This document shows positions 1 through 8,388 of a stretch of DNA of 64,000 nt, piece by piece. Position 1 is the first letter of the stretch; each line of letters begins with the position of its first letter. The stretch is from an uncultured Bacteroides sp. (GTDB lineage Bacteria; Bacteroidota; Bacteroidia; Bacteroidales; Bacteroidaceae): NCBI GenBank assembly GCA_900553185.1, contig USCT01000006.1, positions 1-64,000 of the forward strand, given 5' to 3'. Both the position numbers and the translations under genes were made by a program. Below the pieces are notes generated by a model that was not told the origin of the DNA, did no database searches, and saw only the letters and a list, made by a program, of their open reading frames with translations.

Positions 1-70
1 AGATACTCATTTTCAATGAGATATACAAATATTTAGAGAATTTTTATCGCTGATTGTCAGAGTTTTATCT

Positions 71-403
71 TTAAATTCTTATACTCGTTATTACTGGAGT
101 TTCAAGTATCGTGACCAGGTCTTTCCAGTCTATTTTATATACTGTCACATCGTCCTTGCGCTCTATTTTCATGAACTTATAGCCCTTAATGAAAGACTTC
201 TCATGAAGGTAGTAGGCATTGCGCTCATAGTGTATCATACGAACCTTGCGCTGGTCTTTAGACATGAACATGTAAACATCACCATTCAATGGATCACGGT
301 GGTATCGACCTCGGATTATCTCGCATATACGCTGAGCCTTGCATCTCATATCGTGAAGCTCAGGAAGGTAGTAGAAGTTGTGAAGACCGTTGATGCTCAG
401 CAT
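71..403 (-). CDS. tnpB: IS66 family accessory protein TnpB
   Basis: The protein has about 110 residues. It matches the IS66 Orf2/TnpB family: it opens MLSINGLHNFYYL and has the family core around DVYMFMSKDQRKVRMIHYE. TnpB is required together with TnpA and TnpC for IS66 transposition, but its biochemical role is unknown. The ATG at 403 is chosen because it overlaps the tnpA stop by 7 bases (ATGCTGA), the coupled arrangement usual in this family; longer upstream starts lie inside tnpA. No disruption is visible in this gene. Confidence 0.85.
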   Translation of the reverse strand: MLSINGLHNFYYLPELHDMRCKAQRICEIIRGRYHRDPLNGDVYMFMSKDQRKVRMIHYERNAYYLHEKSFIKGYKFMKIERKDDVTVYKIDWKDLVTILETPVITSIRI

Positions 404-762
404 AAGCCCTCCAGTTTCTCTACCAGTGTTTTCAGCCCCTGATAGTCTAAGCCTTTCTTCTGTATGCACAAGCCCTCACGAGTTCTTATCGTCACCATAA
501 TGCTTCCTTTATGGGCAGTTGTACGTTTGGGCTTGTCTTTAGCAACCTCCTGCCGTTCTTCATTGCCTGTCCGAATCAGCTCTTCCGGAATTCCTTCAAC
601 TTCTACAGATACAACCTTTTTCTGTGTCTTCTTGAACCAGTCATAGAATGCCGTGTATGGAATATTGTTGCCAATGCAGAACGAGTTGATGGAAACTCCA
701 TTGGGCTCACCCTCGGTTTTGTAGAGGAACCACAGTCTTTCAAAATCTTTTTCGCTAAACAT
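397..762 (-). CDS. tnpA: IS66 family accessory protein TnpA
   Basis: This 121-residue protein occupies the first position of the IS66 operon and is followed by tnpB with a 7-base overlap. The N-terminal half (MFSEKDFERLWFLYKTEGEP, then CIGNNIPYTAFYDWFKKTQK) looks like a helix-turn-helix segment, as expected for a TnpA that helps the transposase recognise the element ends. The C-terminal part is basic. It lies about 80 bp inside the terminal repeat. The family assignment rests mainly on gene order and the fold-like N-terminus. Confidence 0.75.
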   Translation of the reverse strand: MFSEKDFERLWFLYKTEGEPNGVSINSFCIGNNIPYTAFYDWFKKTQKKVVSVEVEGIPEELIRTGNEERQEVAKDKPKRTTAHKGSIMVTIRTREGLCIQKKGLDYQGLKTLVEKLEGLC

Positions 763-1024
763 AATCTTTCGAGTTTTAAGTTTAGCACGAAGGTATGCGA
801 AAGAGACATGCTAGTCAATACGCCAATTTTGGAAGCTTACCTTGCTTATAATGCAAAGATAGTAAATTATGCTATAACCATGCCATTTATAAGGACTTTT
901 TCTGAATACTCCCTATAAAACTGAATATCATCAAAAAAGTACTCTATGTTTCCATGTCTAATTTTCAGCATGTTCTACAGCTCCTTTTAAGAGGGACAAA
1001 AAATTGGGCTGATAAATATTTCAC

Positions 1025-1284
1025 CTACCAGAGTTTTAATCCTTCCATTTCCTTTATAGCCTGTAGTATATCTTCTTTAGTCATGTCTGTCGTTTCTTCT
1101 TCTATGCTGATAGAGCGAAATTCATAGAATACTTTCGAGTAATTTCTTTCATTAGGAGCATAATAAGGCAAATACATTGTAGTAGTCCCATCATCTTTGC
1201 GATAGCCACGTACCCATGTTGAATGGCATTTTGAAAAGAGCCCCATATTATGAACTAATTCTGCATTAGTAAAATACCCTGCTT
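1025..1284 (-). pseudogene. C-terminal fragment of an unrecognised protein
   Basis: An open frame runs from the inner edge of the neighbouring transposon remnant (1284) to a stop at 1025. An ATG at 1246 would give a 73-residue protein (MGLFSKCHSTWVRGYRKDDG onwards), but the frame stays open upstream of it until a stop created inside the element's terminal repeat. This suggests the 3' end of a gene whose 5' part was lost when the element inserted or rearranged. I do not recognise the family. It could instead be a genuine small gene starting at 1246. Confidence 0.45.
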
Positions 1285-1542
1285 AAGTTTCGCAAGTAAA
1301 TTGTACAGGGCGGAAGACGAATAGTTGGCAGCATTCTTAATTGAAAAGAACGGGAACAGAACAAGCAGCTGCAACACCTGAAGACAAGTGAATTTGCAAT
1401 TCGGATTCTTAACTGACCCAATGACTTTGCTTTGTATCCTTATGCTGTTCATAATGGTTGATATGCTGTTTATTGCTTTGCTGGAGTCATTGTTTACAAA
1501 AAATTCTTGGAGTTCACCGATAATATATCCATTTTTGTTCAT
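1255..1542 (-). pseudogene. Truncated IS4-like transposase (N-terminus only)
   Basis: The first 80 or so residues resemble the N-terminus of transposases common in Bacteroides IS4-like elements (SKVIGSVKNPNCKFTCLQ, then FPFFSIKNAANYSSSALYNL). After NLLA the reading frame leaves the family and translates the element's terminal repeat and flanking DNA, ending at 95 residues; intact relatives are around 400 residues, with the catalytic DDE region downstream. It is therefore inactive. The junction falls on CTTGC, present in both the gene and the terminal repeat, so deletion by short homology is likely. Confidence 0.7.
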
Positions 1543-1652
1543 GGCTAAAGGGTGCTATATTGTTTGTTTGGCGATATTAATATAGTGATAATCATTGAAT
1601 TATCAAACTATTTAGCCTTTTTTATTACATTATTTGAGTACTTGCGAAACTT
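1285..1652 (-). mobile_element. MITE-like, internally deleted IS remnant with inverted ends
   Basis: The ends are a perfect 14-bp inverted repeat: AAGTTTCGCAAGTA at 1285-1298 and TACTTGCGAAACTT at 1639-1652. Inside is only the first part of a Bacteroides IS4-like transposase gene, reading leftwards, which runs straight into the far terminal repeat. The roughly 368-bp element thus keeps both ends but has lost most of the transposase. No clear target duplication was found at the edges. Confidence 0.65.
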
Positions 1653-1704
1653 GAATTAACTACTTGCAAGAGCAATAGCAGAAGTCATAAAAAGCCAAAA
1701 AGAA

Positions 1705-1740
1705 AAGCGTTAACTGCTTGTTTTTTTGCAATTAACGCTT
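1705..1740 (-). terminator. Intrinsic terminator after the tRNA-CAT gene
   Basis: AAGCGTTAA (1705-1713) and TTAACGCTT (1732-1740) form a 9-bp stem. On the minus strand it is followed by a T-rich run, and it lies 10 bp downstream of the tRNA. Confidence 0.75.
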
Positions 1741-1750
1741 CTTTTATTCG

Positions 1751-1824
1751 TGGACCAGCCTGGGCTTGAACCAGGGACCTCCAGATTATGAGTCTGTTGC
1801 TCTAACCAACTGAGCTACAAGTCC
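1751..1824 (-). tRNA. tRNA with CAT anticodon (tRNA-Met, or tRNA-Ile2)
   Basis: The minus strand folds as a cloverleaf of 74 nt. The acceptor stem GGACTTG/CTGGTCC has one T-T mismatch, the D arm contains AGCTCAGTTGGTTAGAGC, the anticodon loop is CTCATAA in a CAGA/TCTG stem, the T arm is CCTGG-TTCAAGC-CCAGG, and the discriminator is A. The CCA end is not encoded. A CAT anticodon can belong to elongator tRNA-Met or to the lysidine-modified tRNA-Ile; the sequence alone does not settle this for me. Confidence 0.95.
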
Positions 1825-1992
1825 GATGTTTCATTTCTACAACGAAACGTGGTGCAAAAGTAAAGGTTTTGGATGTAACCTGCAAAAAAAAACGCAAAAA
1901 AATGAAGAAAAAAACGCATTTTCCCCCAACAGTCAAGATATATGTGTATTTTTGCGACACAACTTTTTTTATAAAACAAGAATCTGATAAAT

Positions 1993-4620
1993 ATGTCACA
2001 AAGCAAACAAGAATCTCATCTGACCGGACTTACCGACCAGGAAGTGCTTTCGAGTCGCGAGAAGTACGGTGTCAATCTATTGACTCCTCCCAAACGCCCC
2101 TCTGTATGGAAGCTCTATCTGGAAAAGTTTCAGGACCCCGTTATCCGCGTCCTGCTGGTAGCCGCTTTTTTTTCACTGATTATTTCCATCATCGAAAACG
2201 AATACGCTGAAACCATCGGAATTTTCTTCGCCATTTTCCTGGCAACCGGTATCGGCTTTTACTTTGAATACGACGCCAGCAAGAAATTCGACCTGCTGAA
2301 TGCCGTAGGCGAAGAAACCCCCGTTACCGTTATCCGCAACGGAAAGGTACACGAGATTCCACGGAAAGACATCGTAGTAGGCGATGTGGTCATCCTGAAT
2401 ACCGGAGAAGAAGTGCCGGCCGACGGTACCTTGCTGGAAGCCGTCTCCCTGCAGATGAACGAATCCAGCCTGACCGGAGAGCTGATGGTAAACAAGACCG
2501 TAGACGAAGCACACTTTGACGACGAAGCGACTTACCCGTCGAATACCGTCATGCGAGGTACCACCATCACCGACGGACACGGTATCATGCGCGTAGACCG
2601 GGTAGGCGACGCTACCGAAATCGGGAAAGTAGCCCGCCAGGCTACCGAGCAGAGCGAAGAACAGACACCGTTGAACATTCAGCTCACCAAGCTGGCCAAT
2701 CTGATCGGGAAAGCCGGATTCACCATTGCCGCACTCACCTTTATCATCTTTACGGGAAAAGACCTGTATGCCTACCTGAGCGTTACGGAAGTAACCGACT
2801 GGCACCAGTGGCTGGAAATCGCCCGCATCGTACTGAAATACTTCATGATGGCCGTTACCCTGATTGTAGTGGCCGTACCCGAAGGACTGCCGATGAGTGT
2901 CACCCTCAGTCTGGCCCTGAACATGCGCCGCATGCTGAAGACCAACAACCTGGTGCGGAAGATGCATGCCTGCGAAACCATGGGAGCCATTACCGTGATC
3001 TGCACCGACAAGACCGGAACGCTGACCCAGAACCTGATGCAGGTATACGAAGCACAGGTAGACAACAGCCAGTCTGACCTGGTGGCCGAAGGCATTGCGG
3101 CAAACTCTACCGCCTTCCTGGAAGAGAAAGGGCCCGGGGAGAAGCCATCGGGCGTAGGAAATCCTACGGAAATAGCCCTGCTGTTGTGGCTGAACGGCCA
3201 GGGAAAAGACTACATGAAACTGCGTAGCGAAGCCAAAGTAATCGACCAGCTTACCTTCTCTACCGAACGGAAATACATGGCTACCCTGGTAGACTCGCCC
3301 ATCCGTCAGAAACGCATCCTTTATATAAAAGGTGCGCCGGAAATCGTCATGGGCAAATGCAACCTGCCGGCAGAAGCCATCACAAACTACAACGACCAGT
3401 TGCTGGCCTACCAGAACAAAGCCATGCGTACCCTGGGTATCGCTTACCGGATAATAACCGAAGGCGAATCGGAAGACTGTGCGACCCTGGTCAACCAGGG
3501 AGGACTGACTTTCCTGGGTATCTTCGCCATCAGTGACCCGATCCGTCCGGATGTGCCGGATGCGGTCAAGAAATGCCAGTCGGCCGGTATCAATATCAAG
3601 ATTGTCACCGGTGATACACCGGGAACCGCTACCGAAATCGCCCGACAAATCGGGCTTTGGAAGCCGGAAGACACGGAACGCAACCGCATCACGGGTGTAG
3701 AATTTGCGGCACTGAGCGATGAAGAAGCGCTGGAACGCGTGCTCGACCTGAAAGTGATGAGCCGTGCCCGTCCGATGGACAAGCAACGCCTGGTACAACT
3801 GCTCCAACAGAAGGGAGCAGTGGTGGCCGTAACCGGCGACGGCACAAACGACGCACCGGCCCTGAACCATGCACAGGTAGGGCTGTCCATGGGTACCGGA
3901 ACCTCGGTAGCCAAGGAAGCCAGCGACATTACCCTGCTCGACGACTCCTTCCACAGCATTGCTACGGCCGTCATGTGGGGACGATCGCTGTACAAGAACA
4001 TCCAACGTTTTATTGTCTTCCAGCTGACCATCAACGTAGTGGCCCTGCTCAGTGTACTGCTGGGCGCATTCTTCGGGACCGAACTGCCGCTTACCGTCAC
4101 CCAGATGCTGTGGGTAAACCTGATTATGGATACCTTCGCCGCCATGGCCCTGGCCTCCATCTCACCCAGCATGGACGTAATGAACGAGAAGCCGCGTAAA
4201 CGGACCGACTTCATCATTACCCCTGCCATGCGCAACAACATCCTGGGCGTAGGACTTGGGTTCCTGGTCATTCTGATGGGACTGCTCACCTGTTTCAAGA
4301 CACTTCCCGGCGGCATGGATCTACATCACCTGACCGTCTTTTTCACCATCTTCGTGATGCTTCAGTTTTGGAACCTGTTCAATGCCAGTGTATTCGGAAC
4401 AAACCACTCCTTCTTTAAGGATGCCAGCCACGCACTGGGCATGCTCAGCGTGGCCCTGATCATCCTGGTGGGCCAGTTCCTGATTGTTACGTTCGGAGGA
4501 AAAGTATTCCGTACCGAACCCCTTCCGCCAATGGAATGGCTGTACATCATCGGAGGTACTTCCGTGGTACTCTGGATTGGAGAAATCTGGCGAGGCATCC
4601 AACGACTGAAGAATAAATAA
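1993..4620 (+). CDS. Calcium-transporting P-type ATPase (PMCA/SERCA type)
   Basis: This 875-residue membrane pump of the P2 family most likely exports Ca2+ from the cytoplasm using ATP. Visible motifs are TGE (161-163, actuator domain), PEGLP (from 296, ion-binding helix M4), the phosphorylated aspartate D339 in DKTGTLTQN, and GDGTNDAPAL (from 615, hinge). About ten membrane segments are arranged in pairs around the cytoplasmic domains. The ATG at 1993 opens a good N-terminal cation-ATPase domain (LTDQEVLSSREKYGVN). It is the first gene of a run with an HAD phosphatase 6 bp downstream and then ribF. Substrate is inferred from overall resemblance to bacterial calcium ATPases; other divalent cations or Na+ cannot be excluded. 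Confidence 0.93.
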   Translation: MSQSKQESHLTGLTDQEVLSSREKYGVNLLTPPKRPSVWKLYLEKFQDPVIRVLLVAAFFSLIISIIENEYAETIGIFFAIFLATGIGFYFEYDASKKFDLLNAVGEETPVTVIRNGKVHEIPRKDIVVGDVVILNTGEEVPADGTLLEAVSLQMNESSLTGELMVNKTVDEAHFDDEATYPSNTVMRGTTITDGHGIMRVDRVGDATEIGKVARQATEQSEEQTPLNIQLTKLANLIGKAGFTIAALTFIIFTGKDLYAYLSVTEVTDWHQWLEIARIVLKYFMMAVTLIVVAVPEGLPMSVTLSLALNMRRMLKTNNLVRKMHACETMGAITVICTDKTGTLTQNLMQVYEAQVDNSQSDLVAEGIAANSTAFLEEKGPGEKPSGVGNPTEIALLLWLNGQGKDYMKLRSEAKVIDQLTFSTERKYMATLVDSPIRQKRILYIKGAPEIVMGKCNLPAEAITNYNDQLLAYQNKAMRTLGIAYRIITEGESEDCATLVNQGGLTFLGIFAISDPIRPDVPDAVKKCQSAGINIKIVTGDTPGTATEIARQIGLWKPEDTERNRITGVEFAALSDEEALERVLDLKVMSRARPMDKQRLVQLLQQKGAVVAVTGDGTNDAPALNHAQVGLSMGTGTSVAKEASDITLLDDSFHSIATAVMWGRSLYKNIQRFIVFQLTINVVALLSVLLGAFFGTELPLTVTQMLWVNLIMDTFAAMALASISPSMDVMNEKPRKRTDFIITPAMRNNILGVGLGFLVILMGLLTCFKTLPGGMDLHHLTVFFTIFVMLQFWNLFNASVFGTNHSFFKDASHALGMLSVALIILVGQFLIVTFGGKVFRTEPLPPMEWLYIIGGTSVVLWIGEIWRGIQRLKNK

Positions 4621-4626
4621 ACCCGT

Positions 4627-5250
4627 ATGGATACATCGATTCGTAACATCATATTCGACCTGGGCGGAGTATTGTATGACCTCGATACGGAAGGCTGCCT
4701 GCAGGCCTTTGAACAGGCCGGACTGGACAACGTACGCCAACTGATCACCGGTACCAACGAGGCCGGCATTTTCCAGGCTTACGAAACCGGCGAAATTTCC
4801 ACTCCCCGGTTTCGGGAAGAAGTGCGCCGGCTATGCGGTTCTTCATTGACCGACGAGGCTATCGACCGGATGTGGAACCGCATGCTGGTAACCCTCCCTC
4901 AGGAAAAGCTGGATCTGCTGGGTGAACTCAGCCGGAAGTACCCCCTGTATCTGCTAAGCAACACCAACGAACTGCACTGGACCTACGCCGTAGCCCAGGC
5001 TTTTACGGCCCGAGGCTATCAGGTTTCCGACTTCTTCCGCCGGGTATTTCTGTCGTATCAGATGAAGTTGGCCAAACCGGACCCTGCCATCTTCCGCACG
5101 GTCCTGCAGACTGCCGGGCTGAAGGCGGAAGAAACGCTGTTCATCGATGACTCTCCGGTGAACTGCCAGGCGGCCGAATCAGTCGGCATTCAGACCGTCC
5201 GGTACACACCCGGAGAAGACTTGCGTACGTTATTTACTCCTGCCGTATGA
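4627..5250 (+). CDS. HAD-superfamily phosphatase (YihX-like subfamily)
   Basis: The 207-residue protein carries all HAD motifs: FDLGGVL (nucleophile Asp near residue 11), LSNTNELH (motif II), MKLAKPDP (motif III Lys) and FIDDSPVN (motif IV). The second motif-I position is Gly rather than Asp, as in YihX-type sugar phosphatases. An alpha-helical cap lies between motifs I and II. It starts 6 bp after the ATPase and overlaps ribF by 4 bp (ATGA), so it is translationally coupled to flavin synthesis. An FMN or riboflavin-precursor phosphatase role is a reasonable inference from that coupling, but the substrate is not shown by the sequence. Confidence 0.85.
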   Translation: MDTSIRNIIFDLGGVLYDLDTEGCLQAFEQAGLDNVRQLITGTNEAGIFQAYETGEISTPRFREEVRRLCGSSLTDEAIDRMWNRMLVTLPQEKLDLLGELSRKYPLYLLSNTNELHWTYAVAQAFTARGYQVSDFFRRVFLSYQMKLAKPDPAIFRTVLQTAGLKAEETLFIDDSPVNCQAAESVGIQTVRYTPGEDLRTLFTPAV

Positions 5251-6185
5251 AAATCATCCATTCTACCGACCCGATTATCCGTACACTGGGCCCCTGCGCC
5301 GCGACCATCGGGTGCTTTGACGGCGTGCATCGCGGACATCGCTACCTCATCAACCAGGTATGCGAAGCAGCCGCGCAGAAAGGACTGCACGCCGCAATCA
5401 TCACCTTCACGGTGCATCCACGTCAGGTCATGCAGGCCGATTACCAGCCTCAGCTGCTCTCCTGCCTGTCACAAAAAGACGACCTTATCAGCCGGCTGGA
5501 TGCCGACTATTGCTTCATGATGCCTTTTACGCGGGAACTTTCCCGCCTCTCTGCCCGTGAATTCATGCAACTGCTGCACGAACAATACCACATCGAAACC
5601 CTGATTATCGGATACGACCACCGCTTCGGGCACAATCGCAGCGAAGGATTCGAGGATTACTGCCGGTATGGAAAGGAACTGGGAATGGAAGTCATACGTG
5701 CCAGGGCTCTGGTAGAAAACGGAATCTCCATCAGCTCCTCGCTGATCCGCGACCTGCTGAAAACAGGTGGTGTAGAGAAAGCCAACCACTACCTGGGATA
5801 TGAATATTACCTGGACGGAACAGTGACCGACGGCTACAAGGTAGGCCGGAAGCTGGGCTTCCCGACTGCCAACCTGAGTCCATCCTGCCCGGACAAGCTG
5901 ATTCCGGCAGAAGGAGTCTATGCTGTCTATACATACATTCAGGGCATCCGGTATGCCGGCATGCTGAACATCGGACACCGGCCGACTGTGAACAACGGAA
6001 ATGACCTCAGCATTGAGGTCAACATCCTCGATTTTTCCGAGAACATCTACCGCAAGCAGATGCGTATCGAATTCATCGCCTACATCCGTCCCGAACAACG
6101 GTTCGACTCACTGGAAGAACTGACCGCACAACTGAAAGCCGACCGGGAACAGGTACGCCGGTTGCTGCAGGCACGTATCCGCTGA
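5247..6185 (+). CDS. ribF: Bifunctional riboflavin kinase / FAD synthetase
   Basis: RibF phosphorylates riboflavin to FMN and adenylates FMN to FAD in the cytoplasm. The N-terminal nucleotidyltransferase domain shows IGCFDGVHRGHRYLI (HxGH-type motif) near residue 20 and SSSLIRDLL near residue 165. The C-terminal kinase domain shows KVGRKLGFPTANL, GVYAVYTYIQG and EVNILDF. The length of 312 residues is normal. It overlaps the upstream HAD phosphatase by 4 bp and ends about 100 bp before the promoter of the helicase gene. Confidence 0.96.
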   Translation: MKIIHSTDPIIRTLGPCAATIGCFDGVHRGHRYLINQVCEAAAQKGLHAAIITFTVHPRQVMQADYQPQLLSCLSQKDDLISRLDADYCFMMPFTRELSRLSAREFMQLLHEQYHIETLIIGYDHRFGHNRSEGFEDYCRYGKELGMEVIRARALVENGISISSSLIRDLLKTGGVEKANHYLGYEYYLDGTVTDGYKVGRKLGFPTANLSPSCPDKLIPAEGVYAVYTYIQGIRYAGMLNIGHRPTVNNGNDLSIEVNILDFSENIYRKQMRIEFIAYIRPEQRFDSLEELTAQLKADREQVRRLLQARIR

Positions 6186-6214
6186 CAGGCAGGTTTATTC
6201 GGCACTCCGTACCA

Positions 6215-6262
6215 TAAATCGCCACAGAAATAGCGATTTATCCGGAAATGTCCGTATCTTTG
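6215..6262 (+). promoter_or_regulatory. Promoter of the DEAD-box helicase gene with overlapping dyad
   Basis: TATCTTTG at 6255-6262 is a perfect Bacteroidetes -7 box 24 bp before the ATG. Upstream, TAAATCGC (6215-6222) and GCGATTTA (6233-6240) form a perfect 8-bp inverted repeat whose right arm covers the expected -33 position. It lacks a T-run, so it looks more like an operator than a ribF terminator. Confidence 0.55.
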
Positions 6263-6285
6263 CACCAAATTTTTATAAAAACTGA

Positions 6286-8217
6286 ATGAAGACATTTGAA
6301 GAACTCGGAGTTTCCTCAGAAATACGGAAAGCGATCGAGGAAATGGGCTATGAGAGCCCTATGCCTGTACAAGAAGAAGTAATCCCGTATCTGCTGGGAA
6401 ACGGTAACGATGTAGTGGCTCTGGCACAGACCGGAACCGGGAAAACAGCCGCATTTGGTCTGCCGCTGATCCAAAAGATAGACGTAACCCGTCGCATACC
6501 ACAAGCCCTGATACTCTGTCCTACCCGTGAACTCTGCCTGCAGATAGCGGGAGACCTTACAGATTATTCCAAGTACATAACCGACCTGAAAATACTGCCG
6601 GTATACGGTGGTTCGTCCATCGAAAGCCAGATCCGCAGCCTCAAGCAGGGTGTGCACATCATCGTCGCTACCCCGGGCCGACTCATCGACCTGATAGAAC
6701 GTAAGGTAGCCAACCTGGCCACCATCCGCGACGTGGTCATGGACGAAGCCGACGAAATGCTGAACATGGGATTTACCGACAGCATCAACGCCATCCTGGA
6801 AAAAGTTCCGGAAGACCGTAACACCCTGATGTTCTCGGCCACCATGAGCCCGGAAATCTCCCGTATTGCCAAAACATACCTGCACAACGCCAAGGAAATC
6901 ACCATCGGTACCAAGAACGAAGGCAGCAAGAATGTCAATCACATCGCCTACATCATTCATGCCAAGGACAAATATCTGGCACTGAAACGGGTGGTAGACT
7001 ACTATCCGCAGATTTACGGTATCATTTTCTGCCGTACCCGAAAGGAAACACAGGAAATAGCCGACAAGCTGATACAGGACGGTTACAACGCCGACTCGCT
7101 GCACGGTGAACTGAGCCAGGCACAGCGTGACCTGGTGATGCAGAAATTCCGCCAGCGTCACCTGCAACTGCTGGTAGCCACAGACGTGGCCGCCCGCGGA
7201 CTGGATGTAAACGACCTGACACACGTCATCAACTACGGCCTGCCCGACGACACCGAAAGCTATACACACCGAAGCGGACGTACGGGACGTGCCGGCAAGA
7301 CGGGTATCTCCATCGCCATCATCAACCTGCGTGAAAAAGGAAAAATGCGCGAGATCGAACGCATCATCAAGAAACAATTCACAATCGGTACCCTGCCGAG
7401 CGGTAAGGAAATCTGTGAGCAGCAGCTCATCAAGGTGATTGACGACATCGAAAAGGTGAAGGTGAACGAAGAAGAAATCGAAACCTTCCTGCCGGGTATC
7501 TACCGGAAATTCGAATGGCTGAGCAAGGAGGACCTGATCAAGCGGGTGGTATCGATGGAGTTCAACCGGTTCCTGGAATACTACAAGAACGCGCCTGAGA
7601 TAGAACAGCCCAAGAACGGCGACAAGAAAGGAGAGCCCAAAGAACGGAAGGAACGCGGGACAGACAAGGAGAAAGTCAGCCGGAAAGCCGAAAAAGGCTA
7701 TACACGCCTTTTCCTGAACATGGGTAAATCGGATGGCTTCTATGCCAACCAGATCATCGAACTGATTAACCGCAACCTGAAAAAGGAACGTATCCAGATA
7801 GGACGTATCGACCTGATGCAGAATTTCTCCTTCTTTGAAATAGCAGAAGCACAAGCTCCGATGGTTATCAAGGCATTGAACAAGGTCGTACTGAACGGCG
7901 GACGCAAGGTCATCGTAGAAGTGGCAGGCGAAAACAACGGAAAGAGCGACAAGAGCGGTAAGAAACGCAGCCGCAAGGAGGGTGAAGAAAAAAGTCCGAA
8001 ACGCGGGAAGAAAGAAAGCCGGGAAGAAAAAGCCCCGAAAGCGGAAAAGAAAGCCAAACCCAGTCGCGAAGAACGCGGATATACCGCAGCCCGCGGTCCG
8101 AAACGCAAAGACGACTGGAAACAGTTCTTCCAGCACGAAAGCGACCGGCCGCTGAAAGGTGAGGTACCCGATTTCGAAGAAGAAGGATGGGCCAAACCCA
8201 GCAAGAAGAAAAAATGA
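6286..8217 (+). CDS. deaD: DEAD-box ATP-dependent RNA helicase (DeaD/CsdA type)
   Basis: This 643-residue RNA helicase probably acts in ribosome assembly and RNA decay. Motifs appear in order: Q motif PMPVQ (25-29), Walker A AQTGTGKT (47-54), PTRELCLQ, TPGR, DEAD (153-156), SAT, ARGLD and HRSGRTGRAG. After the helicase core there is a charged linker, then a DbpA-like RNA-binding domain (TRLFLNMGKSDGFYANQII onwards, about residues 468-545). The C-terminal tail of about 90 residues is very rich in Lys, Arg and Glu and is probably disordered and RNA-binding. It has its own promoter and a structured 3' region. Confidence 0.95.
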   Translation: MKTFEELGVSSEIRKAIEEMGYESPMPVQEEVIPYLLGNGNDVVALAQTGTGKTAAFGLPLIQKIDVTRRIPQALILCPTRELCLQIAGDLTDYSKYITDLKILPVYGGSSIESQIRSLKQGVHIIVATPGRLIDLIERKVANLATIRDVVMDEADEMLNMGFTDSINAILEKVPEDRNTLMFSATMSPEISRIAKTYLHNAKEITIGTKNEGSKNVNHIAYIIHAKDKYLALKRVVDYYPQIYGIIFCRTRKETQEIADKLIQDGYNADSLHGELSQAQRDLVMQKFRQRHLQLLVATDVAARGLDVNDLTHVINYGLPDDTESYTHRSGRTGRAGKTGISIAIINLREKGKMREIERIIKKQFTIGTLPSGKEICEQQLIKVIDDIEKVKVNEEEIETFLPGIYRKFEWLSKEDLIKRVVSMEFNRFLEYYKNAPEIEQPKNGDKKGEPKERKERGTDKEKVSRKAEKGYTRLFLNMGKSDGFYANQIIELINRNLKKERIQIGRIDLMQNFSFFEIAEAQAPMVIKALNKVVLNGGRKVIVEVAGENNGKSDKSGKKRSRKEGEEKSPKRGKKESREEKAPKAEKKAKPSREERGYTAARGPKRKDDWKQFFQHESDRPLKGEVPDFEEEGWAKPSKKKK

Positions 8218-8239
8218 CCAACCGTTAACAAATACGAAA

Positions 8240-8361
8240 AAGGGCATTCCGGCAGGAATTTCTTCAAAGTCCTGCGTTATAATAAATGAACTGCCCTTCA
8301 GGGGGCATAAACCCATTATTGTCCGAGGCTTCTGAAAACAGAATGCTTTCGAAACAATAAT
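8240..8361. other. Structured intergenic RNA region after the helicase gene
   Basis: Two nested hairpins occupy this stretch. AAGGGCA (8240-8246) pairs with TGCCCTT (8292-8298) and encloses GCAGGA/TCCTGC (8252-8257, 8270-8275). ATTATTGT (8315-8322) pairs with ACAATAAT (8354-8361) and encloses TTCTG-AAAA-CAGAA (8330-8343). No open frame fits. It may be a structured 3' UTR or a small RNA. Confidence 0.4.
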
Positions 8362-8388
8362 TATTCTCATACAATCCATCCAAGAAAG

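Larger units (their letters stand above)
1..840 (-). mobile_element. IS66-type insertion sequence, one end (rest lies outside the window)
   Basis: The block holds the overlapping small genes tnpA and tnpB in IS66 order, read leftwards. The outer end at 840 reads, on the minus strand, GTAAGCTTCCAAAATTGGCG, and GTAAGC is the usual start of IS66-family terminal repeats. The large transposase gene (tnpC) is expected further left, outside the window. The 8 bases just outside the end (CTTGCTTA, 841-848) are the candidate target duplication; its partner copy is not in the window. Confidence 0.8.

Noticed and set aside
1741..1830. Integration site of an island at the tRNA-CAT gene
   Set aside because: No duplicated tRNA 3' end was found nearby, and the only recombinase in the window is 13.6 kb away beyond core genes.
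2173..4005. A 610-codon open frame antisense to the calcium ATPase gene
   Set aside because: It mirrors the codon pattern of the strongly supported ATPase, has a low-complexity His/Gly/Val-rich translation and no recognisable domain.
6316..8379. A 687-codon open frame antisense to the RNA helicase gene
   Set aside because: The translation is an Phe/Val-rich shadow without motifs; the plus-strand helicase carries all family motifs.
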